From assembly GCF_017745675.1 (NCBI RefSeq), contig NZ_JAFLJM010000015.1:1-64000 (forward strand): a DNA stretch of 64,000 nt, written 5' to 3'. Under the pieces are notes generated by a model. That model had not been told where the DNA came from and searched no databases. It worked only from the letters and a program-made list of their open reading frames with translations. The first letter of the stretch is position 1, and every line of letters begins with the position of its first letter. Both the position numbers and the translations under genes were made by a program. Below are positions 1-9,162 of this stretch, one piece after another. This DNA comes from Alkalihalobacillus sp. BA299 (GTDB lineage: Bacteria > Bacillota > Bacilli > Bacillales > Bacillaceae_F).

Positions 1-157
1 TTTTTAATTCTGCATCTTTGTCTGGACGATCTAAATGCTTTACATAGTAATAGTATGTACTACGTGGAATATCTGCCAACTTTATAAGTGCTTTCACCGA
101 GAATTCATTCCTTAGTTCATAGACTACTTTCGCTTTGTCTTGTTTGGTGATTTTTCC
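1..157 (-). CDS. IS3-family transposase OrfB, N-terminal part only (window edge)
   Basis: Translation in the -1 frame relative to OrfA gives KITKQDKAKVVYELRNEF, then VKALIKLADIPRSTYYY, the beginning typical of OrfB of IS150-like elements. No independent start codon with a ribosome binding site is visible, so it is probably made by programmed -1 frameshifting near 151-155. The catalytic DDE domain lies beyond position 1. The fragment alone cannot show whether OrfB is intact. Confidence 0.75.
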
Positions 158-648
158 TTGTTTTGAACTAAGGCATTCAACTTTTTTAAATAAGCATTCT
201 CCATCCGTAGTTGTTCTATTTCTGCTTTTAGAGCTTCTAAAGATCCTTCTGTTGGTGCTACCTTTTTCTTCTTTTTATTATCTTCTTTCGTCATGAGTGT
301 ACGCTCCTTTTTCTTTGGTTCCAGGGCGTTCACTTCTCCTTTTTTGAAAAGGATCCTCCAAGTTCTAATCGTAGCTGGGGAGGGAATGTTAAAGATTACT
401 GCCGTTTCATTTGGTGACGTCCCATTATCATTCATGTAATTGAGTACGTCTAGTTTAAACTGTGCTGTGTAATTTGTATAGGATTTCTTAGAAAGTCCCT
501 CAATGCCATGATATTCAAATTGCTTAACCCAGTTCATAATCACACTTTCAGATGTCCCAATCGATCTCCCAATAGAAACAAAACTTTCTACACCCTCCAA
601 ATAGCGTGTAACTGCTGAAATTTTTTCCTCAAGGGTATATTTAGCCAT
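124..648 (-). CDS. IS3-family transposase OrfA
   Basis: DNA-binding subunit of an IS3/IS150-type transposase, 174 aa. Residues 1-55 form a first helix-turn-helix (EEKISAVTRYLEG ... SESVIMNWVKQFE) and residues 60-105 a second one (ATIRTWRILFKKGE). The lysine-rich stretch at 110-130 leads into a leucine-zipper-like coiled coil (LEALKAEIEQLRMENAYLKKL), the dimerisation segment common in OrfA proteins. Near the 3' end the minus strand has a run of five A (151-155), a plausible -1 slippage site for making the OrfAB transposase, since the -1 frame is open from there into OrfB. The start is the ATG at 648. Confidence 0.88.
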   Translation of the reverse strand: MAKYTLEEKISAVTRYLEGVESFVSIGRSIGTSESVIMNWVKQFEYHGIEGLSKKSYTNYTAQFKLDVLNYMNDNGTSPNETAVIFNIPSPATIRTWRILFKKGEVNALEPKKKERTLMTKEDNKKKKKVAPTEGSLEALKAEIEQLRMENAYLKKLNALVQNKEKSPNKTKRK

Positions 649-909
649 AGAAAAACTGCACCTCCAATTGTTAGATAGTGTCCAACAATTGGGGTGCAGT
701 TCAATTTATTCACATTGAACTGCAGTTCAATTCCAAGCGTTTTACTCTTATTCTGGATGAATCGTTGATAAAACAAGTAGGTTTATATATCAATATTTGT
801 AAAAAATGCCAATATAAGTAAAAAAACGTGTTATAATGTTTTTATATTCGGAATACGAAATATATTTAGATAGTATTCCCAATGAACTAAAACAAGGAGA
901 TGGATTGAA

Positions 910-2712
910 TTGACAAAGCGATTAGCTCGAACTGATGCACCAGTGGAACAAACGTGGGATTTACGTGATTTATTTTCTACTAATGAAGCGTGGGAAGCGG
1001 AGTTACATCAGCTGCCTGAAGAAATTAAAACGGTTACTCAATATAAGGGACGATTAGGTGAAGGTCCTGATGTATTACTTGCTTGTCTTAATGCTCAGGA
1101 GGAACTTTTACAACGAACGATCCGTTTCGCTACATATGCTCATTTAAATACGTCTGTAGATGGTACTAACCCTTTGTACCAAGCGAATGCAAGTCATGCT
1201 TCATCGACTGTCGCTTCGATCCATGCAGCATTATCTTTTGTGCAATCTGAAATTTTGGAGTTGCCTGAAGGTAAGATTGAAGAGTTTCTCGGTAAAGAAG
1301 AAGCACTTAGCACATATCGTAAAACATTAACTGAACTTCTAGAAACAAAACCCCACCGACTATCACCTGAAACCGAATCCGTATTAGCTTCGTTAGGTGA
1401 AGTGTTGGACGGCCCTTTTGCGATTTATTCACGAAGTAAATCTGCAGATATGCCGTTTGATCCAATCATTAATGAAAATGGAGACGAACAGCATGTCTCT
1501 CTCCCCTTATATGAAACTTTGTATGAGCAATCGTCAGATACAACTGAACGAAGAAAGGCGTACGCTTCATATACAAAGGCATTCAATCAATATAAAAACA
1601 CATTTGCTACAACGTACGCAACCGAAGTTAAAAAACAAGTTGTCATGTCACGTGAACGGAACTATAAATCAGTAACAGATATGCTATTGCAACCTCAACA
1701 AGTAACATCAGAAATGTATCATAATATTTTAGATGTCATCCAAAGAGAATTAGCTCCACATATGAGACGTTTTGCAAAGCTCAAACAAAAGGTCTTGGGT
1801 CTTGATAAGATATACATGTGTGATTTAAAAGCACCACTTGATCCTGAATACAATCCGGATGTTACATACGATGAAGCAGCAAAAGAAGTGCTCGAAGCTT
1901 TAGAAGTTATGGGTCCAGAGTATATGGAAATTATGACAAAAGCGATCAATGAGCGCTGGGTTGACTACGCAGATACTGTTGGAAAACGAAGTGGAGCGTT
2001 CTGTTCAAGTCCGTATGGGGTTCATCCGTATATTTTAATGACTTGGGCAGGAAAAATGCGCTCTGCTTTTACGTTAGCACATGAATTAGGACATGCGGGT
2101 CATTTTGCGCTAGCTGGCCGGTATCAACGGTATCACAATACGCGACCTTCTTTGTATTTCATTGAAGCACCGTCTACTTTAAATGAAATGTTATTAAGTC
2201 ATTCTTTATTAGCTAAATCTACTGACCCACGTAAGCGGTTAGCTGTGATCGTACAAGTGTTAGGTACGTATTATCACAACTATGTTACGCATCTGTTAGA
2301 AGGTGAAATGCAACGTCGCGTCTATGCTCATGCTGAAGCTGATAAGCCGATTACAGCCAACGTTCTATGTGATTTAAAAGGAGCAGTTCTTTCTGACTTC
2401 TGGGGAGATACGGTTGAAATAGACGAAGGGGCACGGCTTACTTGGATGCGTCAACCTCACTACTACATGGGCTTATATCCGTATACGTATGCCGCTGGAT
2501 TAACGGCTTCAACAGCTGTAGCTCAAAAGATCCAAGAAGAGGGTCCAGTAACAGCTGAGCGTTGGCTCGACGTGTTAAAAGCTGGGGGAACTAAAAAGCC
2601 ACTTGAATTAATGAAGCTGGCTGGAGTCGACATGTCAAGCCCAGAGCCAATTCGAAATACAGTAAAATTTATCGGGTCACTTATTGATGAATTAGAAAAA
2701 GGGTTTGAATAA
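910..2712 (+). CDS. pepF: Oligoendopeptidase F (M3B zinc metallopeptidase)
   Basis: Cytoplasmic zinc peptidase that degrades oligopeptides, 600 aa as usual for the M3B family. The zinc site HELGH begins at H391, followed about 25 residues later by the conserved glutamate in FIEAPSTLNEML. The N-terminal half (1-200) matches the helical lid region of PepF, and no signal peptide is present. The start is TTG at 910, preceded by AAGGAGA at about 894; an upstream TTG at 905 runs into a stop. A TATAAT-like -10 at 832-837 may be its promoter. It is monocistronic, ending before a strong hairpin terminator. Confidence 0.95.
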   Translation: MTKRLARTDAPVEQTWDLRDLFSTNEAWEAELHQLPEEIKTVTQYKGRLGEGPDVLLACLNAQEELLQRTIRFATYAHLNTSVDGTNPLYQANASHASSTVASIHAALSFVQSEILELPEGKIEEFLGKEEALSTYRKTLTELLETKPHRLSPETESVLASLGEVLDGPFAIYSRSKSADMPFDPIINENGDEQHVSLPLYETLYEQSSDTTERRKAYASYTKAFNQYKNTFATTYATEVKKQVVMSRERNYKSVTDMLLQPQQVTSEMYHNILDVIQRELAPHMRRFAKLKQKVLGLDKIYMCDLKAPLDPEYNPDVTYDEAAKEVLEALEVMGPEYMEIMTKAINERWVDYADTVGKRSGAFCSSPYGVHPYILMTWAGKMRSAFTLAHELGHAGHFALAGRYQRYHNTRPSLYFIEAPSTLNEMLLSHSLLAKSTDPRKRLAVIVQVLGTYYHNYVTHLLEGEMQRRVYAHAEADKPITANVLCDLKGAVLSDFWGDTVEIDEGARLTWMRQPHYYMGLYPYTYAAGLTASTAVAQKIQEEGPVTAERWLDVLKAGGTKKPLELMKLAGVDMSSPEPIRNTVKFIGSLIDELEKGFE

Positions 2713-2789
2713 AAAAGATACTAAAAGAAATATATACACTAATTACGTTTGGTGATTAGTATGGAAACATCAAATAAGGTAATGAATAG

Positions 2790-2827
2790 GGCTATAAATC
2801 ACAATCGATTTATAGCCGTTATTTTAT
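2790..2827 (+). terminator. Rho-independent terminator after pepF
   Basis: A perfect 10-bp stem GGCTATAAAT (2790-2799) / ATTTATAGCC (2808-2817) is followed by a T-rich tail. It lies between the convergent pepF and the AbrB-like gene. Confidence 0.85.
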
Positions 2828-2887
2828 ATTGGAAAATAACATATAGTCGATTTTACTGTTGAGTCAGTATCAATTTTTATTTACGAG

Positions 2888-3949
2888 TTACGCTGCTGTT
2901 TTCGTTGTATTTTTTCTAAAATACCATTTTAAAACGGTTGGAACAAACATAATGATGACCAGAATACGAGTAAGCTGCAGTGCGCTTACTATTGCTGGGT
3001 CTCCACCGACTATTGCAGCGGTTAGCACCATTTCAACAATACCACCAGGTGCCACACTTAAAACCGCTGTTGCGAAGTTAAGTGATGTAAAATGAGCGAG
3101 AACGGCACCTAATCCAAATGATGTTATGATTAGGAAAAGTGCAATACTAAAATAAACGAAACAGTACTTCCCTCCTAATTTTAAATCGGTAAAGGAAATG
3201 CTTTTACCAAGGCTAATACCAACTGCCATTTGAGCTGCAAGTAATACTAAGTTAGGTACGCTTGGGAGGGTTACAAAGCTGATGTTAATAAGTACAGTGG
3301 CAGCAAGTGGTCCAATGACGAACCCTGCTGGAATTTTATTTTGAACTAACATTCCAATAGCGATTGGAAGTATAAACCATAAATAAGACCACCTACTTGA
3401 AGCGATAACTTCTTGAACTACCTCTGTAGTTGGGATAGGGTTTTGTTCTGTCAAATAAAAGACAATCACAGTTGGAACGATAAAAAGAACCGTTAGTAGT
3501 CGGACGGTTTGAAAAATAATAACTAATGAAGGTTTTGCATTTAGTGATTCACTAGCAATGACCATTTCAGTTAAGCCACCTGGTATTGAACCGAATACAC
3601 TTGTAATTTGGTCGACATTGATCCATTTCGTGACAACTGTACTTATAATAATACTTACACTAATGATTAGTATAGTGATGAGAAGGAAAGGTAAAAAATA
3701 TGGTCCAATCGTAAGAAACGTTTCCGTTGTAAAATATAATCCGAAATATATACCAAGAATGCTCAATCCTGCGTTTTTAATAGGTTTTGGCCAATAGGCT
3801 TTACGTTTCGAAAACCCTTGCCAAAGCATGACAAAAGTTAACGGTCCTAACACCCACGGTAAGGGGAGGTTTGCAAGGCTAAACACGTACCCACCTAAGA
3901 AACCTAAAAAAGAGGTCTCTAACAACCGGTATAATCCTTTGTTGTTCAT
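2888..3949 (-). CDS. AbrB-family integral membrane protein
   Basis: Polytopic membrane protein of 353 aa from the chosen start, built of two similar halves as in the AbrB duplication family (PF05145). Both halves carry the recurrent GGxxE motif: SIPGGLTEMVIASE at about 148-161 and VAPGGIVEMVLTAA near the C-terminus. The family is often labelled 'ammonia monooxygenase' or 'transcriptional regulator', but the sequence only supports a multi-spanning transporter-like protein; the substrate is unknown. The longer ORF starts at 3994, but AAAGGAGT placed eight bases before the ATG at 3949 favours the shorter start. Confidence 0.8.
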   Translation of the reverse strand: MNNKGLYRLLETSFLGFLGGYVFSLANLPLPWVLGPLTFVMLWQGFSKRKAYWPKPIKNAGLSILGIYFGLYFTTETFLTIGPYFLPFLLITILIISVSIIISTVVTKWINVDQITSVFGSIPGGLTEMVIASESLNAKPSLVIIFQTVRLLTVLFIVPTVIVFYLTEQNPIPTTEVVQEVIASSRWSYLWFILPIAIGMLVQNKIPAGFVIGPLAATVLINISFVTLPSVPNLVLLAAQMAVGISLGKSISFTDLKLGGKYCFVYFSIALFLIITSFGLGAVLAHFTSLNFATAVLSVAPGGIVEMVLTAAIVGGDPAIVSALQLTRILVIIMFVPTVLKWYFRKNTTKTAA

Positions 3950-4150
3950 TATAAAGACTCCTTTAATTTTTTGGCTATAACGTAATTTTAACACATATTG
4001 ATGATTTTAGCCTCTCGAAATATATTCAAAGTTGAACATTAGATTGATTTTTTAATTGATTATTAAGACAATCCGTTTCTAATTTGGATGTCATTTCCAT
4101 AACATAGTATAATGCAATTAGAATTGCCTATAGGAAGAGTTGGTTTATAA

Positions 4151-7100
4151 ATGAAATCGAAAATGGATTTGAGAATAACAAAATCTGAAATCAAAGATAT
4201 GTTTTCTAATACAGTGTTTCGTAGAGGGCTAGTTTATTATAATGAAAATCGAGTAGTTGATTTATACTTTGATGCAGAGGAACAAGTATGGCATGCAACT
4301 GTAGTTGGTAGTGAGGAATACGATGTGGAAATTAGTATTAAAAAAAATAGGACAGTCATTGCCGATTGTAATTGTCCTGCTCATGCTAGTTATGGAGAAT
4401 GTAAGCATAGTGTTGCCGTTTTAGTTAATTTAGCTGAACAAGGATCATTAATAGAAAGTGAAACGTTTTATCAAGAAGGACAAAAGCGGAAAATCTATAG
4501 AACAGCAAATGCCCTCATAGATTCCTTCACAAATTTACGTCCACTTGAAAAAAATGAGGTGACTTTACATACGAAGGAATTGTTGACGGTTGAATATTAT
4601 TTAAAAATCCATAATTCTTATTCTTTACAAGATAAATACTTTTTTACACTTGAATTAAAGGTGGGGCCAAAAAGAGCTTATGTTGTAAAAAAGCTTGGTG
4701 AATTTTTAAAGCATATTCACGAACAAAAGTCATACTTCTTTACATCGAACTTTAGTTATGATCCATTTGATCATCAATTTGCTGCAAAGGATCAAAAAAT
4801 ATTAAAAATTCTTTATGACATGCATGAACAAGAACAATTGTATACGCGAATGTCATCTAATTATTGGTCTAAGACGTCAATCATAACTGACAGGGAGTTA
4901 CTGATTGCTCCTTATATAGTAGATCATTTGTTTTCTACTTTTAAAGACACCAAAACGGATCTATTATATAGCAATGCACAAGGATCGTTCGAAAATGTGG
5001 CTATTCATCCTGATTTTCAGTTTCCTTCTTCAATTGAATTGTTAAAGGGAGATGAAAATGAGTTCATCATTGATTTTAGTAAACTACACGATATGTTTTA
5101 TATGCAGATGTACGGGTATGTGTTCGACGAATTAAATTTATATAAACTAACAGAGGAACAGCAACTGTATATGAAAGAATTGGACGGATTTTTATCTCAC
5201 CATCAATTATTGATTGCTAAAGATCAGATTGAACCGTTTGTTTCACATGTTGTTCCAAAATTAAATAAACTAACGACAATTCAAATGGATGCGACACTTA
5301 AAGATGAATTAATAAGTGTTCCGCTTCAGTCGTACGTTTATATTGATTATGATAACGAGAGAGTGATAGTAAAAGTAGAATATCATTATGGTGAAAACAT
5401 CATCAATCCTTTTGAATTTAGAAACCAAAATGATCAGTTTGAAAATAAAATTATCATTCGAGATGTAGATAAAGAACAAAATGTCATGGACGTTATTGAA
5501 GGTTCATTGTTGAAAATTCATGGAAATGAATTATATGTAGACGGGGAAGCAGAGATTTACAACTTTCTTTTCCATACGCTTCCACTTTTTGAAAAGGAAG
5601 CTAATGTGTTTTTAACAAGTACAGCAAAAGCCTTGTTAGGTTTTGAACATTATGAACCAACAACATCGATCGATATTGATTCGAGTGGGAATTGGCTAGA
5701 AGTAAGCTTTAATCTTGAAGGCATTGATCAAGGGGCTGTACAGTCTATTTTACAAGCAGTTGTTGAGAAGAAACGATTTTATCGTTTACCAAATGGATCG
5801 TTCCTGTCGTTTGAAAACCAGTCGTTTCAACATATCGAGCAAATTTTTCGACAGTTGGATATTCAAAAAACACAGGTTGATGATGGTAAAGTAGAAATCC
5901 CGCTTTATCGTAGCATGCAAATTGAGCACATTATCGGACAAGATGAACAGTATAAAGCTAAATATAGTAAAGCATTTCGTAAACTCTTACAAAATTTGAA
6001 GCATCCAGACGAACTCGAGGTTCCATTACCTAACCATGTTCACGCTGAACTTCGTGATTACCAACAATTTGGGTTCCATTGGTTTAAAACATTAGCAACT
6101 TATCGTTTAGGTGGGATATTAGCTGATGATATGGGGTTAGGAAAAACATTGCAAAGTATTACGTTTCTTCTCTCAGAAAAAGAAGAAAATCGCTTACAGG
6201 CCCCTGCGCTTGTCGTTACCCCAGCCTCACTCATATATAATTGGAAGAGTGAATGTAATAAATTTGCACCTAGCTTACGAGTGATTGTTATCGATGGAAC
6301 GCCGGAAGAAAGGAAACAGAAGCTTGAGGATTTAACCGAAGTGGATGTTTGTATTACTTCATATCCATTAGTCCGACAAGATTCTGAAATATATACCGAA
6401 AAAACATTTGATACGCTCGTACTAGATGAAGCTCAAGCAATAAAAAATCCACAAACGAAAACGTTCAAAGCAATTACGAAAATTCGTGCACCTAAGCGTT
6501 TTGCTCTAAGTGGAACACCGATTGAAAACTCAATCGAAGAGCTTTGGTCCATTTTTTACGTGTTACTTCCTGGTTTTTTTCCGAACAAGCAAGATTTTAG
6601 TAATTTAGAGCTAGAACACATTTCCAAAATGGTTAAACCGTTTATTTTACGACGAATGAAATCGGATGTATTAAAAGAATTACCAGATAAAATTGAAACG
6701 GTTCACATATCTGAGTTAACGAAAACGCAAAAAGAATTATATGTAGGGTATTTACAAAAGGTAAAACAAGAAACGTCAGAGATTTTACACACGGAAGGAC
6801 TAAATAAAGGAAGAATTAAAATATTAGCGGCTTTGACGAGGTTGCGCCAGCTTTGTTGTCATCCGTCATTGTTTCTCGATAAGTACGAAGGCGGTTCAGG
6901 AAAACTTGAACAGCTCCTTGAATTTGTTCAAAATGCGATTGCTAATGGCAAACGAATTTTAATTTTTTCTCAATTTGCTTCTATGCTTAAAATGATTGAA
7001 GATCAAATGCAGCAAGAAGGCTATGAGTATTTTTATTTGGATGGGCAAACTCCTGGGAAGGATCGTGTCGAAATGGCAGAGCGGTTTAACAATGGGGAAA

Positions 7101-7405
7101 ATAGCCTGTTCTTAATCTCATTAAAAGCAGGTGGAACAGGTTTAAATTTAACGGGAGCGGACACCGTTATTTTATATGACTTATGGTGGAACCCAGCTAT
7201 TGAAGAACAAGCTGCTGGCAGAGCTCATCGAATTGGACAGAAAAGTGTCGTTCAAGTGATTAAAATGATTGCACAAGGTACAATTGAAGAAAAAATCTAT
7301 GATATGCAACAAGCGAAGAAAGAACTCATTGAAAAGGTGATTCAACCAGGTGACACGATGCTGACAAGCTTAACAGAACAGGAGATTATGGAGTTACTTG
7401 GTTAA
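4151..7405 (+). CDS. SNF2-family ATP-dependent helicase with SWIM zinc finger
   Basis: Large cytoplasmic Swi2/Snf2 ATPase of 1084 aa. A SWIM zinc finger lies at about 74-88 (CNCPAHASYGECKH). Residues 90-600 are a poorly characterised bacterial SNF2-associated region. The motor follows: Walker A in DDMGLGKT (from D659), DEAQ box (D759-Q762), SGTPIEN, and the C-terminal helicase motifs LISLKAGGTGLNLTGAD and QAAGRAHRIGQ. The family translocates on double-stranded DNA and remodels protein-DNA complexes; SWIM-containing bacterial members are thought to act in nucleic-acid maintenance, but the exact target is unknown. The start ATG has only a moderate RBS (AGGAAG, about 13 bases upstream). Monocistronic. 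Confidence 0.9.
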   Translation: MKSKMDLRITKSEIKDMFSNTVFRRGLVYYNENRVVDLYFDAEEQVWHATVVGSEEYDVEISIKKNRTVIADCNCPAHASYGECKHSVAVLVNLAEQGSLIESETFYQEGQKRKIYRTANALIDSFTNLRPLEKNEVTLHTKELLTVEYYLKIHNSYSLQDKYFFTLELKVGPKRAYVVKKLGEFLKHIHEQKSYFFTSNFSYDPFDHQFAAKDQKILKILYDMHEQEQLYTRMSSNYWSKTSIITDRELLIAPYIVDHLFSTFKDTKTDLLYSNAQGSFENVAIHPDFQFPSSIELLKGDENEFIIDFSKLHDMFYMQMYGYVFDELNLYKLTEEQQLYMKELDGFLSHHQLLIAKDQIEPFVSHVVPKLNKLTTIQMDATLKDELISVPLQSYVYIDYDNERVIVKVEYHYGENIINPFEFRNQNDQFENKIIIRDVDKEQNVMDVIEGSLLKIHGNELYVDGEAEIYNFLFHTLPLFEKEANVFLTSTAKALLGFEHYEPTTSIDIDSSGNWLEVSFNLEGIDQGAVQSILQAVVEKKRFYRLPNGSFLSFENQSFQHIEQIFRQLDIQKTQVDDGKVEIPLYRSMQIEHIIGQDEQYKAKYSKAFRKLLQNLKHPDELEVPLPNHVHAELRDYQQFGFHWFKTLATYRLGGILADDMGLGKTLQSITFLLSEKEENRLQAPALVVTPASLIYNWKSECNKFAPSLRVIVIDGTPEERKQKLEDLTEVDVCITSYPLVRQDSEIYTEKTFDTLVLDEAQAIKNPQTKTFKAITKIRAPKRFALSGTPIENSIEELWSIFYVLLPGFFPNKQDFSNLELEHISKMVKPFILRRMKSDVLKELPDKIETVHISELTKTQKELYVGYLQKVKQETSEILHTEGLNKGRIKILAALTRLRQLCCHPSLFLDKYEGGSGKLEQLLEFVQNAIANGKRILIFSQFASMLKMIEDQMQQEGYEYFYLDGQTPGKDRVEMAERFNNGENSLFLISLKAGGTGLNLTGADTVILYDLWWNPAIEEQAAGRAHRIGQKSVVQVIKMIAQGTIEEKIYDMQQAKKELIEKVIQPGDTMLTSLTEQEIMELLG

Positions 7406-7494
7406 TACTCGATTGAACGCTATAAAATTTCGTGAGGTGTAATTTATAGCTTACGAATATTCATGTAAGTAATTTGCAATCTGATTAAAGGAAA

Positions 7495-7613
7495 CAAGGA
7501 TGACTCAAAAACTAAGTGTCAGGCACCTTAATCACAAAATATAGTTGCTATAGAACATCGAGCAATCATTTTGTGTAAAAGGAAGGGGCAAAGACATTTA
7601 TGAGTTACCCTTG
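7495..7613. repeat. Palindromic intergenic repeat with GTGTCAGGCACC core, expanded copy
   Basis: The arms CAAGGATGACTCA (7495-7507) and TGAGTTACCCTTG (7601-7613) pair over 13 positions with one mismatch and one G-T wobble, and a T run follows at 7612-7620. The core GTGTCAGGCACC is at 7516-7527. A compact copy with the same arms and core is at 51395-51437. Here about 70 extra bases separate core and right arm. It occupies the 450-bp gap after the SNF2 gene, in which I see no gene; the T run means it could also terminate that transcript. Confidence 0.7.
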
Positions 7614-7773
7614 TTTTTTTTTGTTTATTTAATGATATGGAGAAGCTAGTGATGAAGGTTTAAGTCTAGTCGAAATAAGGCATGAATGGATACCAGTTAT
7701 ATAAAATTATTCGGATATATACTATTTATTATTGTAATATAAAAATTTACTTTTCTGAATATAGGAAATAGCA

Positions 7774-7801
7774 TTGTTTTAAATTGGACACTATGTAAAA
7801 T
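7774..7801 (+). promoter_or_regulatory. Possible sigma-A promoter of the symporter gene
   Basis: TTGTTT (7774-7779) and TAAAAT (7796-7801) are 16 bases apart, about 55 bases before the ATG at 7856. Matches are 4/6 and 5/6 to consensus in an AT-rich region, so the call is tentative. Confidence 0.35.
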
Positions 7802-7855
7802 AGGGATATACATTTGTGTTATTGACACGTACAAAATTGGAAGGAGATGTATTGA

Positions 7856-8992
7856 ATGAAATTAATATTTAAATTAATCATCGGAATTATCGTCGGTATT
7901 ATATTAGGGTTGATTGCCCCGGACCTAACCATTCGATTTTTAATTACTTTAAAAGTCCTGTTCGGTAGTTTTATAGGTTTTATAATCCCGTTTATTATTT
8001 TATTTTTTATTGCAAGTGGAGTAGCAGGATTAGGAAAAAGCTCGGGACGATTAGTTGGGATGACGGTTGGAACAGCGTACATTTCTACGATCTTGGCGGG
8101 GTTATTAGCTTTTATTATCGCTAGTATAATCGTTCCGCTTTTAGCACCAGAATCGGGTAATGTAACAGAGGGTACGGTAATTGAACCATTTCTTATACTA
8201 GAGTTGGCACCGATGATGGGGGTAGTAACCGCATTAGTAACTGCTTTTGTGTTTGGAATTGGTATTGCTAAAACGGAGGGAGAATGGTTAAAGAAGTTTT
8301 TTGATGAGGGAAAAACTATTATCGAGTTAGTGATCGCAAAAATTATTATTCCATTTCTCCCTGTTTATATCGCTGGTATTTTTGCTGAATTAGCAGCATC
8401 AGGAGAAGTGTTCGGTACATTAAAAGTGTTCGGTGTTGTATTAATCTTAGCCATTGTTACACATTGGGTCTGGTTAACTATTCAATATGTGGTTGCTGGT
8501 ATTGTCGCTAAGAAAAACCCATTAATCTTATTAAAAAATATGCTACCGGCTTATTTTACAGGGATAGGCACGATGAGTAGTGCAGCTACGATTCCAGTTA
8601 CCCTAAAATCAGTAAAGAACAACAAGGTCAAAGAAGAAATTGCAAACTTTGGTGTACCACTTTGTGCTACGATTCACTTATCGGGAAGTGTGATTACAAT
8701 CGTTATGTGTGCCGTTGCAGTAATGGTATTATCACCTGATTTTATGCAACCTAATTTCGCGCAAATTTTACCTGTTGTATTCATGCTTGGATTAATAATG
8801 GTTGCAGCTCCAGGAGTACCAGGTGGAGCCATTATGGCAGCTTTAGGTGTACTCACATCGATGCTTGGATTTAATGAAGCTGCTATTGGATTAATGATTG
8901 CTCTTTATATGGCACAAGATAGTTTTGGTACAGCAACGAATGTCACTGGAGACGGGGCCATTAACGTGTTAATTGATCGATGGGCAAAGTAA
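7856..8992 (+). CDS. Dicarboxylate/amino acid:cation symporter (DAACS/SDF family)
   Basis: Membrane symporter of 378 aa with about eight hydrophobic segments and re-entrant loops. The DAACS signatures are present: a serine-rich first hairpin (MSSAATIPVTLKS at about 239-251) and, near the C-terminus, MAQDSFGTATNVTGDGA, the NxxxD substrate and cation-binding region. Family members use Na+ or H+ gradients to import glutamate, aspartate, C4-dicarboxylates or serine/threonine; the sequence does not tell which. It is slightly shorter than typical GltP (about 410-430 aa). The start ATG follows GGAAGGAG. It appears monocistronic with its own terminator. Confidence 0.88.
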   Translation: MKLIFKLIIGIIVGIILGLIAPDLTIRFLITLKVLFGSFIGFIIPFIILFFIASGVAGLGKSSGRLVGMTVGTAYISTILAGLLAFIIASIIVPLLAPESGNVTEGTVIEPFLILELAPMMGVVTALVTAFVFGIGIAKTEGEWLKKFFDEGKTIIELVIAKIIIPFLPVYIAGIFAELAASGEVFGTLKVFGVVLILAIVTHWVWLTIQYVVAGIVAKKNPLILLKNMLPAYFTGIGTMSSAATIPVTLKSVKNNKVKEEIANFGVPLCATIHLSGSVITIVMCAVAVMVLSPDFMQPNFAQILPVVFMLGLIMVAAPGVPGGAIMAALGVLTSMLGFNEAAIGLMIALYMAQDSFGTATNVTGDGAINVLIDRWAK

Positions 8993-9005
8993 CTTTATAA
9001 ATGAT

Positions 9006-9056
9006 AGCTGACGAGTGTAGGTAATAAAATTTATTTCTATCTCGTTAGCTTTTTTT
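9006..9056 (+). terminator. Rho-independent terminator after the symporter
   Basis: AGCTGACGAG (9006-9015) pairs with CTCGTTAGCT (9041-9050), one G-T wobble, followed by TTTTTT. Confidence 0.8.
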
Positions 9057-9162
9057 CATATTATCGATCATTTTGTGATTGCTCTTTTTCACCACTCAAT
9101 TATTCTACACATAGCATAGAATCATGGAATAATTAGAACGGATATGAAGGAAGGGCTATCCA

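Larger units (their letters stand above)
1..703 (-). mobile_element. IS3-family (IS150-like) insertion sequence, incomplete at window edge
   Basis: The element reads on the minus strand: OrfA at 124-648, then OrfB in the -1 frame, cut off at position 1. Its outer end is at about 703, where the minus strand reads TGAACTGCACCCCAATTG, a TG-starting terminus typical of IS3 elements. Just inside this end an inverted repeat pairs 654-672 with 684-702 (core CCAATTGTT / AACAATTGG, one bulged base). It lies in front of OrfA and could form a hairpin that limits its expression. The other end and any target duplication are outside the window, so completeness cannot be judged. Confidence 0.85.

Noticed and set aside
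588..776. Minus-strand ORF of 62 aa at the IS end
   Set aside because: It crosses the IS boundary and overlaps OrfA in another frame; no RBS and no recognisable sequence.
7784..7795. TTGGACACTAT identical to a stretch at the IS3 end (about 675-687), suggesting an IS scar
   Set aside because: Only eleven bases match and the rest of the IS end is missing; chance or promoter-like sequence explains it.
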